DNA of 64,000 nucleotides from Corynebacterium sp. Marseille-P4321 (GCF_903645305.1 NZ_CAHJXO010000001.1:310001-374000), one strand, 5' to 3'; counted from the first letter of the stretch, positions 27,447 through 36,576 are shown. A program made the numbers and translations. Notes: a model not told the origin generated them from the letters alone.

Positions 27447-28982
27447 CTACTGCAGCGCCGAGGTCAGCTTCATCACGTTGTCCACGTAGCGGCGGTACCA
27501 GGGCCGCTTCTCCCACTCGGTCAAGGTGAGCTGGTGGGAGACGGCAAGGTAGTACTCCGACAGGTCCTCGAGCGCGGGCAGCAATGAGCCCCCGGCGACG
27601 AAGAGGGACGACTCGTAGTTCAGGGAGAACGAGCGGATATCCATGTTGGACGAGCCGACGACGCCGACGGCTCCGGGGGTTCCGGCGTCGGCGAGCGCGA
27701 ACTTCGAGTGCAGCACAAACGGGGCGGGGAACTCCCAGATGTGAACGCCGGCGCGTAACAGCTGCTCATAGTAGGAGGACTGTGCGTGCTGCACCATGAA
27801 CTGGTCCGCCTTTTCACCGACGAGGAGGTCGACGCGGACGCCGCGGTAGCAGGCGGATGTGATGGCCTCGAGAAGCGAGTCCTCCGGCACGAAGTACGGG
27901 GAGCACAACACCAACGATTCCTTCGCGTGGTGGACCATGGCGTTGAACATGCGCAGGTTCGGCTCGGTGGTGTAACCGGGGCCGGAGGGGACGAGCTGGA
28001 GGAGGTTCACGTCGGAGGGGGCCGCCCCGGCAGCTGCGCCCGGAGCCGCGCCAGCTATGCCAGCCCCGCCAGCGCCCGCCGTGACCACACCCGGCACGAC
28101 CTTCTGCGGCGCGTGCAGCTTGATCACCTCGCCGGATTCGGTGTACCAATCCACGGAGAACATCGACTCCACCGAGGTGACGATGGGGCCGCTCAGCTCC
28201 ACGAAGGTGTCCACCCATTCGCGGCCAGCGCGGACGTGGCCGGGCATGAGGTAGCCGCGGTCGATGAGGTTGAACGAGCCCAAGAACGCGACCTCGGAGT
28301 CGATGATCACCAGTTTGCGGTGGTTGCGCAGGTCGGGGCGACGCCACCTCCCGTGCAGGGGGTCGAGCGGCAGCATGAGGTGCCAGTCCACGCCAATGTC
28401 GGTCAGGCGCCGCTTCAGCCGCCGGAACCCGGGGTATTTCTGCGAGCCGATGTGGTCGAACAAAAGCCGCACATGCACCCCTCGAGCCACGGCCCGCTCG
28501 ATGGCTTGGAAGACCACGTGGGTCGTTTCGTCCCAGGCTACGGCGTAGATTTCGATGTGTACGTGGGACACGGAGGCGTCGATAAGCTCTGCGATCCTGC
28601 GCATCGTTTTGTGGTAATCCGTCCACATGTACGGCACGCGGCCGTAGACGGCGGGGAAGCCGGTCAGCTCACGGTTGAGGTGCACGAGCGAGGCGACTTC
28701 TTCGCCGAGTTCGCTGTCGGAGGGGTAGTCCTCGACGGCGTGGTGGACGTTTTCTACCTCCCGGTTTGCCTCCTGTTGGATGCGGTGGCGGCGCCGCGAC
28801 ACCACGGTCGAGCCCATCAGCAGGTAAAGCGGCAGCCCCACGACAGGCAGCAGCAGGATGAGCAGCAGCCAGGCGTTGGCGGATGATGGTTTGCGGTTGC
28901 CCGGCACGATGCCGATCATGATGAATTTGATCGTGTAGTCCACGATCAGGCCGATGAGCTGCCAGGTGGAAAGGTCCGTCAT
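27447..28982 (-). CDS. cls: Cardiolipin synthase (phospholipase D family)
   Basis: Membrane enzyme that joins phosphatidylglycerol units into cardiolipin. Two N-terminal membrane helices (LIGLIVDYTIKFIMIGIVPG and AWLLLILLLPVVGLPLYLLMG) precede two PLD domains. HKD motif 1 reads HRKLVIID, motif 2 reads HSKFALAD followed by GSSNMD. A Gly/Ala-rich insertion (AGAGGAGIAGAAPGAAAGAA) separates the domains. 511 aa, normal length. Motif copy 28577-28587 encodes ELIDASVS. Last gene of a minus-strand group, 6 bases behind xthA. Confidence 0.9.
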   Translation of the reverse strand: MTDLSTWQLIGLIVDYTIKFIMIGIVPGNRKPSSANAWLLLILLLPVVGLPLYLLMGSTVVSRRRHRIQQEANREVENVHHAVEDYPSDSELGEEVASLVHLNRELTGFPAVYGRVPYMWTDYHKTMRRIAELIDASVSHVHIEIYAVAWDETTHVVFQAIERAVARGVHVRLLFDHIGSQKYPGFRRLKRRLTDIGVDWHLMLPLDPLHGRWRRPDLRNHRKLVIIDSEVAFLGSFNLIDRGYLMPGHVRAGREWVDTFVELSGPIVTSVESMFSVDWYTESGEVIKLHAPQKVVPGVVTAGAGGAGIAGAAPGAAAGAAPSDVNLLQLVPSGPGYTTEPNLRMFNAMVHHAKESLVLCSPYFVPEDSLLEAITSACYRGVRVDLLVGEKADQFMVQHAQSSYYEQLLRAGVHIWEFPAPFVLHSKFALADAGTPGAVGVVGSSNMDIRSFSLNYESSLFVAGGSLLPALEDLSEYYLAVSHQLTLTEWEKRPWYRRYVDNVMKLTSALQ

Positions 28983-28988
28983 CGGCGC

Positions 28989-29768
28989 CTATCTCACCTG
29001 GTCGAGGCTGAGCGCGTGCGTGTCGTAGTCCGCCACCACCGGCGCGTGGTCGGATGCGCCTTTGCCGGTGCGTTCGTCGACGTCCACCCAGGCGTTTTGG
29101 AGCACATTGCTTATCGACGCCGTAGCCAGCTGAAAATCAATCAACATCCCCTCGTTCTTTTGAAAGCGCATGGCCTTGTAGTCCCAGAACGAGTAGGGGT
29201 TGTCGTGCGTGACTTCCGTCAGTCCGGCCTCGATGAGCATTTGGAAAGCGGCGCGTTCGGGTTCCGTGACGTGCGTTTTGCCCTCGAACCAGGCGATGTC
29301 CCACACGTCTTTGTCGCGGGGTGCCACGTTGAAGTCGCCCATGTACAGCTCGGGCGCGGCCGGGTTGACCTGGTCGGCGAGCGACCAGAGGAACTGCAGC
29401 TTGTAGTCGTAGTGCGGGTCGCCGATTTCGCGGCCGTTGGGTACGTACAAGCTCCAGATGTCTACCCCGCCGCAGGTCGCGCCGACCGCGCGGGCCTCGC
29501 GGGCGTCGTTGAACTCGGGCTGGCGTTCGAAGTGGTCGCGGACGTTGTCCAGGCCCACGCGCGAGGCGATGGCCACGCCGTTCCACTGGTTGGTGCCCAC
29601 GTGCGCCACTTCGTAGCCTGCGGCTTCGAAGGTGGCGTAGGGGAACTTCGCGTCCGCGGTTTTGGTTTCCTGCATCGCCAGCACGTCCACGTCGTGACGC
29701 TCAAGGAACGCGGCGACGCGTTCGGCGCGCGTGCGCACGGAGTTGACGTTCCAGGTGGCAATTCGCAT
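28989..29768 (-). CDS. xthA: Exodeoxyribonuclease III / AP endonuclease
   Basis: Base-excision repair nuclease, cytosolic. ATG at 29768 gives the canonical MRIATWNVNSVR; a GTG three codons upstream is the alternative. Catalytic features: Asn in WNVN, metal Glu in MQETK, YVPNG, the Asp/Asn pair in MGDFNVAPRDKD, and the C-terminal SDHAPV. 259 aa. The motif copy 29109-29119 falls in a loop (TASISNVLQN). It sits 10 bases behind the GNAT gene, an order shared with mycobacteria. Confidence 0.93.
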   Translation of the reverse strand: MRIATWNVNSVRTRAERVAAFLERHDVDVLAMQETKTADAKFPYATFEAAGYEVAHVGTNQWNGVAIASRVGLDNVRDHFERQPEFNDAREARAVGATCGGVDIWSLYVPNGREIGDPHYDYKLQFLWSLADQVNPAAPELYMGDFNVAPRDKDVWDIAWFEGKTHVTEPERAAFQMLIEAGLTEVTHDNPYSFWDYKAMRFQKNEGMLIDFQLATASISNVLQNAWVDVDERTGKGASDHAPVVADYDTHALSLDQVR

Positions 29769-29778
29769 GCGTAACACC

Positions 29779-30741
29779 CTAACGCAAGCGGGCGTAGCGG
29801 TGGCGGTGGTGTTCGATGAACCCGGTTTTCGCGTACAGCCCCAGCGCCGCGGTGTTGGTCGCCCTGACCTGCAGGTACGCCTGGTCGGCGCCCTGTTGCT
29901 CGCCCCAGTGCTGCACGGCGCGTGTCAGTCTCGTGCCCAAGCCTTGGCGGCGGTACTCGGGTGCAACCTCCACCGCCGAGTACCCCAGCCAGCGTCGCCC
30001 GTCGTCGGATTCGGTGACGGTGGCGCGGGTGACGGCGACGGTGCGGGAGTCGCAGATAAGCCTGGCGAACCCGATGCGGCCGTCAATCTTTCGCGCCAGG
30101 TCCCGCACCGCGCCCTCGGGCAGCGCCTGGCCGCGGTAGTGGTACATGGCGAGCCACTCGTCGTCTGGCGCGTCGTCGATGCGCACCTGCGGGTCGGCGC
30201 TGCCTGCGAGCGGGCACGTCATCACCACGATCTCCTCGCCCAGTTCCCACGCGTCCGGCTGCGCCTGCACGAGCTTCAGCGCTGGCTTGCCGATGCGCTC
30301 CGGGATGCACAGCTGCACCGGCATGTCGCGCTCGCGGTAAAACTCCACGATGGCATCAAGGGGCACATTGCTTAACGACGCCCCGTGCCCCACCGGAGTC
30401 GCCGAATTCGAACGCTCGGCAATTTCTGCCCCGGCGCGGGCAAGCCAGCCGTCGATAAGCAATTGCTCCTGGCCGGGAAACGCGCGGGCTGTCGCCGCCT
30501 CAACGGCGCGGATGTCGGAATTGCGGACAGTTCGCGGGGACAGCTTCTTGATGATGTGCACCTCATCCACCACCACCTCCGCCTCATCCGACGGGAACCC
30601 GCCGACCTTTTGCGGGCGGATGGTCAGCGGCTCGAGCGCGGTGACGTGGCCGATGATGTCGCTGGCCAGCTCGCCGCGGCGCTGGCGCACCACCACGCGG
30701 TCGCCGACGGCGACGGCGTCAGAGCGGAAAATCCGCGACAC
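29779..30741 (-). CDS. GNAT family N-acetyltransferase
   Basis: GTG start at 30741 (VSRIFRSDAVAVGDRVVV). An N-terminal domain of about 80 residues resembles a small beta-barrel (VGDRVVVRQRRGELASDIIGHV). The C-terminal acetyltransferase domain has the acetyl-CoA loop EVAPEYRRQGLGTRL and ends in ALGLYAKTGFIEHHRHRYA. Substrate unknown. 320 aa. Two motif copies occur 70 bp apart in opposite orientations in a poorly conserved segment (one-mismatch 30370-30380, exact 30450-30460, encoding ASLSNVP and QLLIDGW). Confidence 0.85.
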   Translation of the reverse strand: MSRIFRSDAVAVGDRVVVRQRRGELASDIIGHVTALEPLTIRPQKVGGFPSDEAEVVVDEVHIIKKLSPRTVRNSDIRAVEAATARAFPGQEQLLIDGWLARAGAEIAERSNSATPVGHGASLSNVPLDAIVEFYRERDMPVQLCIPERIGKPALKLVQAQPDAWELGEEIVVMTCPLAGSADPQVRIDDAPDDEWLAMYHYRGQALPEGAVRDLARKIDGRIGFARLICDSRTVAVTRATVTESDDGRRWLGYSAVEVAPEYRRQGLGTRLTRAVQHWGEQQGADQAYLQVRATNTAALGLYAKTGFIEHHRHRYARLR

Positions 30742-30768
30742 GGTGACTCAGGGCCTCCGGCGCTTCCG

Positions 30769-31824
30769 CTACGCCGGGCGGCGCATGAGCACCAGGCCCG
30801 CCAGGGTAGCCAGCGCGCCAAGCACGATGAGGCTGAGCATCGGGGAGCCGGTCTCGGCGAGGTCGTCGTCGCGCTCATCGTCGTCGTCCCACGTGGACGT
30901 GGTGGTCGGCGTGGTGGACGTGGACGAGTAGGTGCTGGACGTCGTCGGTGTCGTGGTGGTGGAAGCCGAGGTGCGGCGGTTCTCCATGATCGACGTCGGC
31001 GCCGTGGTGGTCTCCGACGTTGTCGAGGAGGTGGTGGTCTCGCCGGTGGTGGTCGTGGTGGCGGTGTTGGACTCCGTGTTGGTTTCCGTGCCGTTCGTGG
31101 TGGTCTCCGTTTCGGTGGTGGTCTCGCCCGTCATGCGCTCGGCGGTGTAGCGCACGCTCGTCGGTGCAGGTGCGGCCGGTGCAGCCGGCGCGGGCGCTGC
31201 CGGGGTTAGCGCGGCCGCGGGTTCCGTCGGCTTCGTGGCGGTGGTGGCCGGTGCGGCTGCGGCGGTGCCTGCCGCGGAAGCAGCAGCGGTACCAGCGCCA
31301 GCGCCTTCCACGCCCGCGACACCATCCACGCCCGGCAGCCCGTAGACAATGTTCTTGCCCTCGGCGGAGCGCTCCACCGCGTCAACGGCCACAACATCCA
31401 AAAGCCCGCCGAGCACGCGTACGGCCTCCGGGACGTACACCGTCTCGTCGGCAGGCAAAAGCTCCACGCGCAGCTCGCGCACCTCGGCGCGCTCCTCGCG
31501 GATCGTCTCGCGCGCCTCGTCGAACTCTGCAGCCTGCGCCTTCGTCAGCTTGCCGTCCAGGTCGCGGGCGTCCTCGCGCAGCTCCGCCAGCTCGTCCTCG
31601 GCATCAATGAGCGCCAAACGCCACTCATCCAACACGTCGCGCACAGCGTCCTCGTTATCCTCAGCCTTCTTCAGGGCTTTGAGGGAGTCTGCGTGCAACA
31701 CGGAGACGTCGATAAGCAATTGCTCAATCGGCGCAGGCGCAGAAACCGTGGTGGTCGCGGCAATTGCTGGCGACGCCGCCGCGAGCGTCAGCGCGGCAGC
31801 GACGGTGAGAGCGGGCAAACGCAT
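30769..31824 (-). CDS. Sortase-anchored surface protein with LAETG signal
   Basis: Signal peptide (MRLPALTVAAALTLAAASPAIAA) with GGAGG just upstream. A highly charged, probably coiled-coil region (about residues 35-125) is followed by an Ala/Pro stretch and a long Thr/Ser-rich stalk (about residues 225-310). A classic cell-wall sorting signal ends the protein: LAETG at residues 322-326, a hydrophobic helix and the tail MRRPA. LAXTG is the type preferred by class E sortases. 351 aa. Function unknown, probably an exposed stalk protein. Motif copy 31707-31717 encodes QLLIDVSV just after the signal peptide. Confidence 0.8.
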   Translation of the reverse strand: MRLPALTVAAALTLAAASPAIAATTTVSAPAPIEQLLIDVSVLHADSLKALKKAEDNEDAVRDVLDEWRLALIDAEDELAELREDARDLDGKLTKAQAAEFDEARETIREERAEVRELRVELLPADETVYVPEAVRVLGGLLDVVAVDAVERSAEGKNIVYGLPGVDGVAGVEGAGAGTAAASAAGTAAAAPATTATKPTEPAAALTPAAPAPAAPAAPAPTSVRYTAERMTGETTTETETTTNGTETNTESNTATTTTTGETTTSSTTSETTTAPTSIMENRRTSASTTTTPTTSSTYSSTSTTPTTTSTWDDDDERDDDLAETGSPMLSLIVLGALATLAGLVLMRRPA

Positions 31825-31870
31825 GGGGTCCTCCGGAGGCTAAAGACAGATAAAAGCCACTATAGCCTGC

Positions 31871-32449
31871 CTACTCGTCGTGACCGAAGGGATCTTCATC
31901 CGTCCCCGGAAGCCATGTGTTGCCCGCGGTGTTCCAACCCTCGTCGCGCACCGCGCGCTTCGCCTCCTTCTTGTACCGGCCCGTGAGCACATCCGTGTAG
32001 ACGTAACCGTCCAAGTGACCCGTCTCGTGCTGCAGGCAGCGAGCGAAGAAACCGGTGCCTTCCACCTCAATCTCGTTGCCGTTCTCGTCCAGGCCAGTCA
32101 CCTTCGCCCAGTCCGCGCGGCCCGTCGGCCAGCCGTACCCCGGCACCGACAGGCAGCCCTCCTCATCCGAGCCGTCATCCGCCGGCATCGTCTTCGGGAT
32201 CTCACTGGTCTCCAGCACCGGATTAATCACCGTGCCACGACGCATCGTGTCGCCGTCCGGGCAGTGGTAGACGAACAGGCGCAGCGGCACACCAATCTGG
32301 TTCGCGGCCAGGCCAACGCCGTTCGCCGCGTCCATGGTCTCGTGCATATCCGCGATGAGCTCCTGCAGCTCCTCAACCGGCTGAGTGACTTCCTTCGTGG
32401 GCTCGTGCAGAACAGGGTCGCCATAGATAACGATGGGTCGGATTGTCAT
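31871..32449 (-). CDS. def: Peptide deformylase
   Basis: Removes the formyl group from nascent N-terminal Met. All three metal motifs are present: [16 protein letters not shown] and QHETGHLDG (HExxH). 192 aa, with the C-terminal extension common in actinobacterial enzymes. ATG at 32449; the upstream AT-rich spacer suggests leaderless initiation. Confidence 0.95.
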   Translation of the reverse strand: MTIRPIVIYGDPVLHEPTKEVTQPVEELQELIADMHETMDAANGVGLAANQIGVPLRLFVYHCPDGDTMRRGTVINPVLETSEIPKTMPADDGSDEEGCLSVPGYGWPTGRADWAKVTGLDENGNEIEVEGTGFFARCLQHETGHLDGYVYTDVLTGRYKKEAKRAVRDEGWNTAGNTWLPGTDEDPFGHDE

Positions 32450-32464
32450 GCCAATATATTAAGC
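32450..32464. promoter_or_regulatory. 15-bp divergent promoter between def and DUF3263 gene
   Basis: The whole spacer is gccaatatattaagc; its core AATATATT (32453-32460) is a perfect palindrome that offers a -10 box to both strands at about 6 to 7 bases from each ATG. Neither start has a ribosome-binding site. Confidence 0.5.
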
Positions 32465-32680
32465 ATGCTTACCGACGACGACCTCTTGGTACTCCGCTTC
32501 GCCGCCCGCGCACCCCGCTCCATCGGCGCGCGCGAAGACCTGGTGCGCTCTGAGCTGGGGATCACGCCGGTGCGCTACTACCAACGGTTGAACGTGCTTT
32601 TGGACTCGCCCGATGCGCTCGCCGCCGAGCCCCAGCTGGTGCGCAGATTGCAAAGGCTTCGCGACGGGGGCTCCTTCTAG
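32465..32680 (+). CDS. DUF3263 family small protein
   Basis: 71 aa, MLTDDDLLVLRFAARAPRSI start, then a helix-turn-helix-like LGITPVRYYQRLNVLLDSP. The family is found next to def in mycobacteria and corynebacteria. Function unknown, possibly DNA-binding. Divergent from def over a 15-bp spacer. Confidence 0.8.
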   Translation: MLTDDDLLVLRFAARAPRSIGAREDLVRSELGITPVRYYQRLNVLLDSPDALAAEPQLVRRLQRLRDGGSF

Positions 32681-33131
32681 CCTTTTCGGTTTGGTTCTGG
32701 GGGTGCTGGCAGGCGGGGCATCGTCGCTAAGCCTTGTCCTTGTGTTCGTGCCGGGGGTTGAGCCGCGGGGCTTGCGCCACGGATGAGAGCAGGCTCTTGT
32801 AGACGCCAGCTCGTCGCGCCTGACAAAGTGGACCAGATCTGTCCGGTGCGCGCGGACAAAGTTGACGCGATCTGTCCAACCGGGGTGTATTTCCCCTGGT
32901 GCCGGACACAGGTGACAAGATCTGTCCGGCGGCGGGGGTCTCTGGAATCTACAGCTGGGGCCTACAGGCGCAAGCGTGGAGTCCGGCACGCCGAGTCCAC
33001 CGGGTTCAGGTACTTAACTCGGCCTGGCTAACTCCTCATTTGTCTCCAGTGCCGTTTCCAGCCATTCCGACGACCGTCCATCGGTGTGTTGCAGCGCAGC
33101 GTAAGTGGCACGTGTGGTTAGAGTTTCGTTT
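32681..33131. other. Intergenic region before the LytR_C gene
   Basis: 450 bp without a gene. It holds a one-mismatch copy of the dispersed motif (CGTCGCTAAGC, 32722-32732), the second palindrome array (32821-32927) and, just before the next GTG, TTAGAGT as a possible -10 for leaderless expression. Confidence 0.5.
32821..32927. repeat. ~107-bp repeat element with three 24-bp palindromic units (locus 2)
   Basis: Units at 32821-32844, 32854-32877 and 32904-32927, each 24 bp, start [GT]GACA and end GATCTGTCC. Gaps are 9 and 26 bp, the second containing tgtatttcccctggtgcc, matching locus 1. Confidence 0.8.
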
Positions 33132-34274
33132 GTGACTAGCAAATACAATGGCAACGACCCTCGAGACCCCCGCGACATCGCGAACGGCCACCCGGGCGAA
33201 GACTTCTACCCGGAGACTGAATACATCGACGCCGAGTACGAAGATGCCGAGTTCCAGGACGCTGAGTACCCGGACACCGAGTACCCGGACGCTGAGTACC
33301 CGGACACCGAGTACATCGACGCGGATTACGACGATGCCCGCTACGGCGACGCGCGCTACGACGACGTCGAGTACGTCGAGACCGAGTACCTGGAAGACCC
33401 CGCCGACCAGGTCGCACCCGCGGCAGCTGCTGGAACGGCCGCGACAGCGGGGGAGTACCGCGGTGCGCACCGTCGCCGCGATGAGAATGCCGACGATCGC
33501 GACGACTACGCGGCGGCCGGTGCTGGCTCGACCGCCGTCGCCAGCGGTGGCGTTCCGAAGCGCGGCCTCGCGATGATCCTCATCGCCGTCGCTGCACTGC
33601 TCCTGCTCTGGGGCATCTGGGCAATGACGCAGAACAGCAACACTGGCGACGACGCCGCCCCGGCCCAGAACCAGGACCCTGCACCGGCAGGCCAGCAGGA
33701 TCCGAACGCGGCGCCGGCCGACGGGCAGCCGAACCCGAACGATCCAGCCAATCCGAATGGCCAGAACGACCCGGCAAATCCCAACGACCCGGCTAGCCCG
33801 AACGGGCAGAACGACCCGAACAACCAGGGCAAGCAGGACGACCCGAACAACCCGACGAACCCCAACGACCCGGCTAACCCGAACGGGCAGGATGACCCCG
33901 CGAACCCGGCCGCACCTGCACCGGCGCCGGGCCAGGGGCTCACCGCGCAGAACGCGCAGGTCTACGTGTACAACAACTCTGGCGTGCCGGACCTGGCGGG
34001 CGACACCGCGAACCGCCTGCAGGGCCAGTTCAACGTGGTCAACGAAGCGAACGACGGCTCGATGAACATGCCTGAGCAGCAGTACGGCATCTTCCCGGAA
34101 ACCTACGTCTTCTTCGATCCGCGCGTGGCGGGCGCTGAGCAGGTTGCGGCGGACATCGCAGGTCGTGTCGGCGGTACCGCCCGCGCGATCGGCGACATCC
34201 CGGAGGGCGCGGTCGGCCTTCCGCAGGAGGCGGCTGGTAACCGCAACGCGATCACAGTCGTGATGGCAGGCTAG
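33132..34274 (+). CDS. Single-pass membrane protein with LytR_C domain
   Basis: GTG at 33132 (VTSKYNGNDPRD) is chosen over the upstream in-frame start because of leaderless-type spacing from TTAGAGT. The cytosolic N-terminus carries an unusual acidic Tyr-rich repeat (EYPDTEYPDAEYPDTEY, about residues 30-85). A membrane helix (LAMILIAVAALLLLWGIWAM) is followed by an Asn/Pro/Asp linker (NPNDPANPNGQ repeats) and a C-terminal LytR_C domain (QVYVYNNSGVPDLAGDTANRL, ITVVMAG). It corresponds in position to mycobacterial Rv0431. A role at the cell wall is likely but unproven. 380 aa. Confidence 0.82.
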   Translation: MTSKYNGNDPRDPRDIANGHPGEDFYPETEYIDAEYEDAEFQDAEYPDTEYPDAEYPDTEYIDADYDDARYGDARYDDVEYVETEYLEDPADQVAPAAAAGTAATAGEYRGAHRRRDENADDRDDYAAAGAGSTAVASGGVPKRGLAMILIAVAALLLLWGIWAMTQNSNTGDDAAPAQNQDPAPAGQQDPNAAPADGQPNPNDPANPNGQNDPANPNDPASPNGQNDPNNQGKQDDPNNPTNPNDPANPNGQDDPANPAAPAPAPGQGLTAQNAQVYVYNNSGVPDLAGDTANRLQGQFNVVNEANDGSMNMPEQQYGIFPETYVFFDPRVAGAEQVAADIAGRVGGTARAIGDIPEGAVGLPQEAAGNRNAITVVMAG

Positions 34275-34340
34275 CCCCCAGGCTGAAGCCCGGCCGAACC
34301 CCAGGCTGAAAGCCCGGGCGAACTCAAGCCCGAATACTGA

Positions 34341-34374
34341 AGCTCCACCCTGCACCCGCCGGGTGGAGCTTTTT
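34341..34374 (+). terminator. Rho-independent terminator after LytR_C gene
   Basis: Perfect 10-bp stem AGCTCCACCC/GGGTGGAGCT, 10-base loop, then TTTT. Confidence 0.85.
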
Positions 34375-34395
34375 AGCGCGATAGATCCTAGCGCT

Positions 34396-34428
34396 ATGAA
34401 AATTATTCGCGTAAAAGATAATTTTCAT
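34396..34428. promoter_or_regulatory. Perfect palindromic operator upstream of hydantoinase operon
   Basis: ATGAAAATTAT and ATAATTTTCAT are perfect inverted 11-mers separated by 11 bp, 54 bp before the hyuA start. The shape fits a GntR- or TetR-type dimer site. No regulator gene is nearby in the window. Confidence 0.65.
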
Positions 34429-34482
34429 CCGGGGAGCCGTTATCCTTGCTCTCTAAAGTAAAAGCTGAAGCTAGGGGAAGTT

Positions 34483-36576
34483 ATGTCGAAGCACCGATCG
34501 GTCCGGATCGCTACAGATGTGGGCGGCACCTTCACGGATCTCGTCGCTTTTTATACGGACCCGGATTCTGGTGAGCAAACGGCGATCACCGCGAAGTCCG
34601 ACACCACGCCGCCGAACTTCGAGCAGGGTGTGCTCCGCGTGATTGAGAAGGCCGGGGTGGACCTCGGCGACGTTTCGACGCTGGCGCACGGCACCACGGT
34701 GGTCATCAACGCGCTCACCGAGCGCAAAGGTGCAAAAACAGCGCTGATTACGACGGAAGGCTTCCGCGACGTGCTGGAGATCGCCCGCGGCAACCGCCCG
34801 GATTTCTTCAACCTGCACTACCGCAAGCCGCAGCCGTTCGTTCCCCGGAAATTCCGCTTCGAGGTGCCCGGCAGGCTCACTCCCGACGGGGAAGAACGCA
34901 TCCCTCTTGACGTGAGCCGGATCCCCGAGATTGCACAGGCGCTTCGCGACGGCGGAATCGAGGCCGTGGCTGTGTGCCTTTTGCACTCGTACGCAAACCC
35001 GGAGCACGAGATCGCGGTGGTAGACGCGCTGCGCGAGGCGTGGCCGGAAGGCACGATTGTGGCGTCGCACCAGATCACGCGCCAGTGGCGGGAGTACGAG
35101 CGCTCGTCGACAGCGGTGCTCTCGGCGTTCGTGCAGCCGACGGCGGAGAAGTACCTCACCAAACTGGAGGACGGGCTTGCGTCGGCAGGCTTTGACGGCA
35201 GTTTGTATGTCATGCAGTCCAACGGAGGCGTGGACAAGGTTTCGCACACCAAGCAGATCCCGATCACCATGGTGGAATCGGGGCCGGCCAGTGGCTTCCT
35301 CGGCGCCGCTGCGCTGGGACAGCTGGTCGGGGAACCAAACGTGCTCGCGCTTGACATCGGTGGCACGACCGCGAAGTGCTCGCTCATTGAAGATGGCCTG
35401 GTCAAGGTGATGACGGACTACTGGATCGAGCGCTCCCGCACCTCAGCGGGCTACCCGATCATGGTGCCGGTGATTGATCTCGTGGAGATCGGTAACGGCG
35501 GCGGGTCGATCGGCTGGGTCGACGACTTTGGCAAGCTTCACGTCGGGCCGCAGTCCGCGGGTTCCACCCCGGGGCCAGCCGCGTATGGCAAAAGCGGCAA
35601 GGATGCCACCACCACCGACGCCAACCTCGCCCTCGGGCGGATCAATGCGGAGTATTTCGTCGGTGGAGAGGTAGAGGCGGATCTCGCAAGCGTCGATAAG
35701 GCGCTTGCTTCCCTTGCTGCCCAGCTTGAGATGAGCAACGACGATGTCGCCCGCGGCATTGTCCGCATCGCGAACAACAACATGATTAATGCGCTGAAGC
35801 TTGTTTCGCTCAACCGCGGCCACGACCCGCGCGATTTCACACTCGTGGCGTTTGGTGGCGGCGGTGCGATGCACGCGTGCGATCTCGCCGCTGAGCTGGG
35901 CATGAAGAAGGTGATCGTGCCGAATGCCGCGGAGGTGTTCAGCGCGTGGGGCATGCTGATGGGCGACCTGCGCCGCGACCTGTTCCTCACGCGCCTGCTG
36001 CCCCTGATCAGCGAGAACATGGGTGCGATTGAGCAGCTCATCGCCGATTCGGAAGCGCAGATGCGCAATGAGTTCGAGGCGGACGATGTCGCTGGCGAGG
36101 CGGTGTCGTTCAAGCGCTTCGCCGAACTGCGCTACGTCAATCAGGAGCACTCCGTCGAGGTGGAGCTGCCGAGTGAGGTCGGTTCAAGCACGCTGGAGCA
36201 GCTGCTTGAGCACTTCCACGCTGAGTACGAGCGCGAGTACACGTACCGGCTCGACGCTCCCGTGGAGTTCGTGGGCCTGCACCTGATCGCGATGGCGGAT
36301 GTGGGCAAGCTCGAGCCGCAGCGCCTCGACCGCACTGGTGCCACGATAAAGGAGGCGCGCAAAGCCAGCCGTGAGGTGGACTTCCTCGAGCATGGTGTGC
36401 ATGAGGCGCAGATTATCGACGGGCAAAAGCTGGAACCCGGCATGGAATTTGTCGGACCAGCGATCGTGGAATACCGCGGAACTACCGCAGTGATCCCGCC
36501 CCGCAACGACACCATCGTCGACGACTACGGCAACCTCCACATCACGATCAACGCGAAGGAGCGCAACGGTGACTAG
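34483..36576 (+). CDS. hyuA: Hydantoinase/5-oxoprolinase subunit A (HyuA family)
   Basis: ATP-dependent ring opening of a hydantoin, oxoproline or related amide, with the B subunit. The N-terminal HydantA_N domain begins VRIATDVGGTFTDLV and has HGTTVVINAL; the ASKHA-like core includes LALDIGGTTAKCSLI and MVPVIDLVEIGNGGGSIGW; the C-terminal part has AFGGGGAMHACDLA. 697 aa, normal length. ATG at 34483 has GGGGAAG upstream. Which substrate is used cannot be told from sequence. It overlaps hyuB by 8 bases. Confidence 0.88.
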   Translation: MSKHRSVRIATDVGGTFTDLVAFYTDPDSGEQTAITAKSDTTPPNFEQGVLRVIEKAGVDLGDVSTLAHGTTVVINALTERKGAKTALITTEGFRDVLEIARGNRPDFFNLHYRKPQPFVPRKFRFEVPGRLTPDGEERIPLDVSRIPEIAQALRDGGIEAVAVCLLHSYANPEHEIAVVDALREAWPEGTIVASHQITRQWREYERSSTAVLSAFVQPTAEKYLTKLEDGLASAGFDGSLYVMQSNGGVDKVSHTKQIPITMVESGPASGFLGAAALGQLVGEPNVLALDIGGTTAKCSLIEDGLVKVMTDYWIERSRTSAGYPIMVPVIDLVEIGNGGGSIGWVDDFGKLHVGPQSAGSTPGPAAYGKSGKDATTTDANLALGRINAEYFVGGEVEADLASVDKALASLAAQLEMSNDDVARGIVRIANNNMINALKLVSLNRGHDPRDFTLVAFGGGGAMHACDLAAELGMKKVIVPNAAEVFSAWGMLMGDLRRDLFLTRLLPLISENMGAIEQLIADSEAQMRNEFEADDVAGEAVSFKRFAELRYVNQEHSVEVELPSEVGSSTLEQLLEHFHAEYEREYTYRLDAPVEFVGLHLIAMADVGKLEPQRLDRTGATIKEARKASREVDFLEHGVHEAQIIDGQKLEPGMEFVGPAIVEYRGTTAVIPPRNDTIVDDYGNLHITINAKERNGD

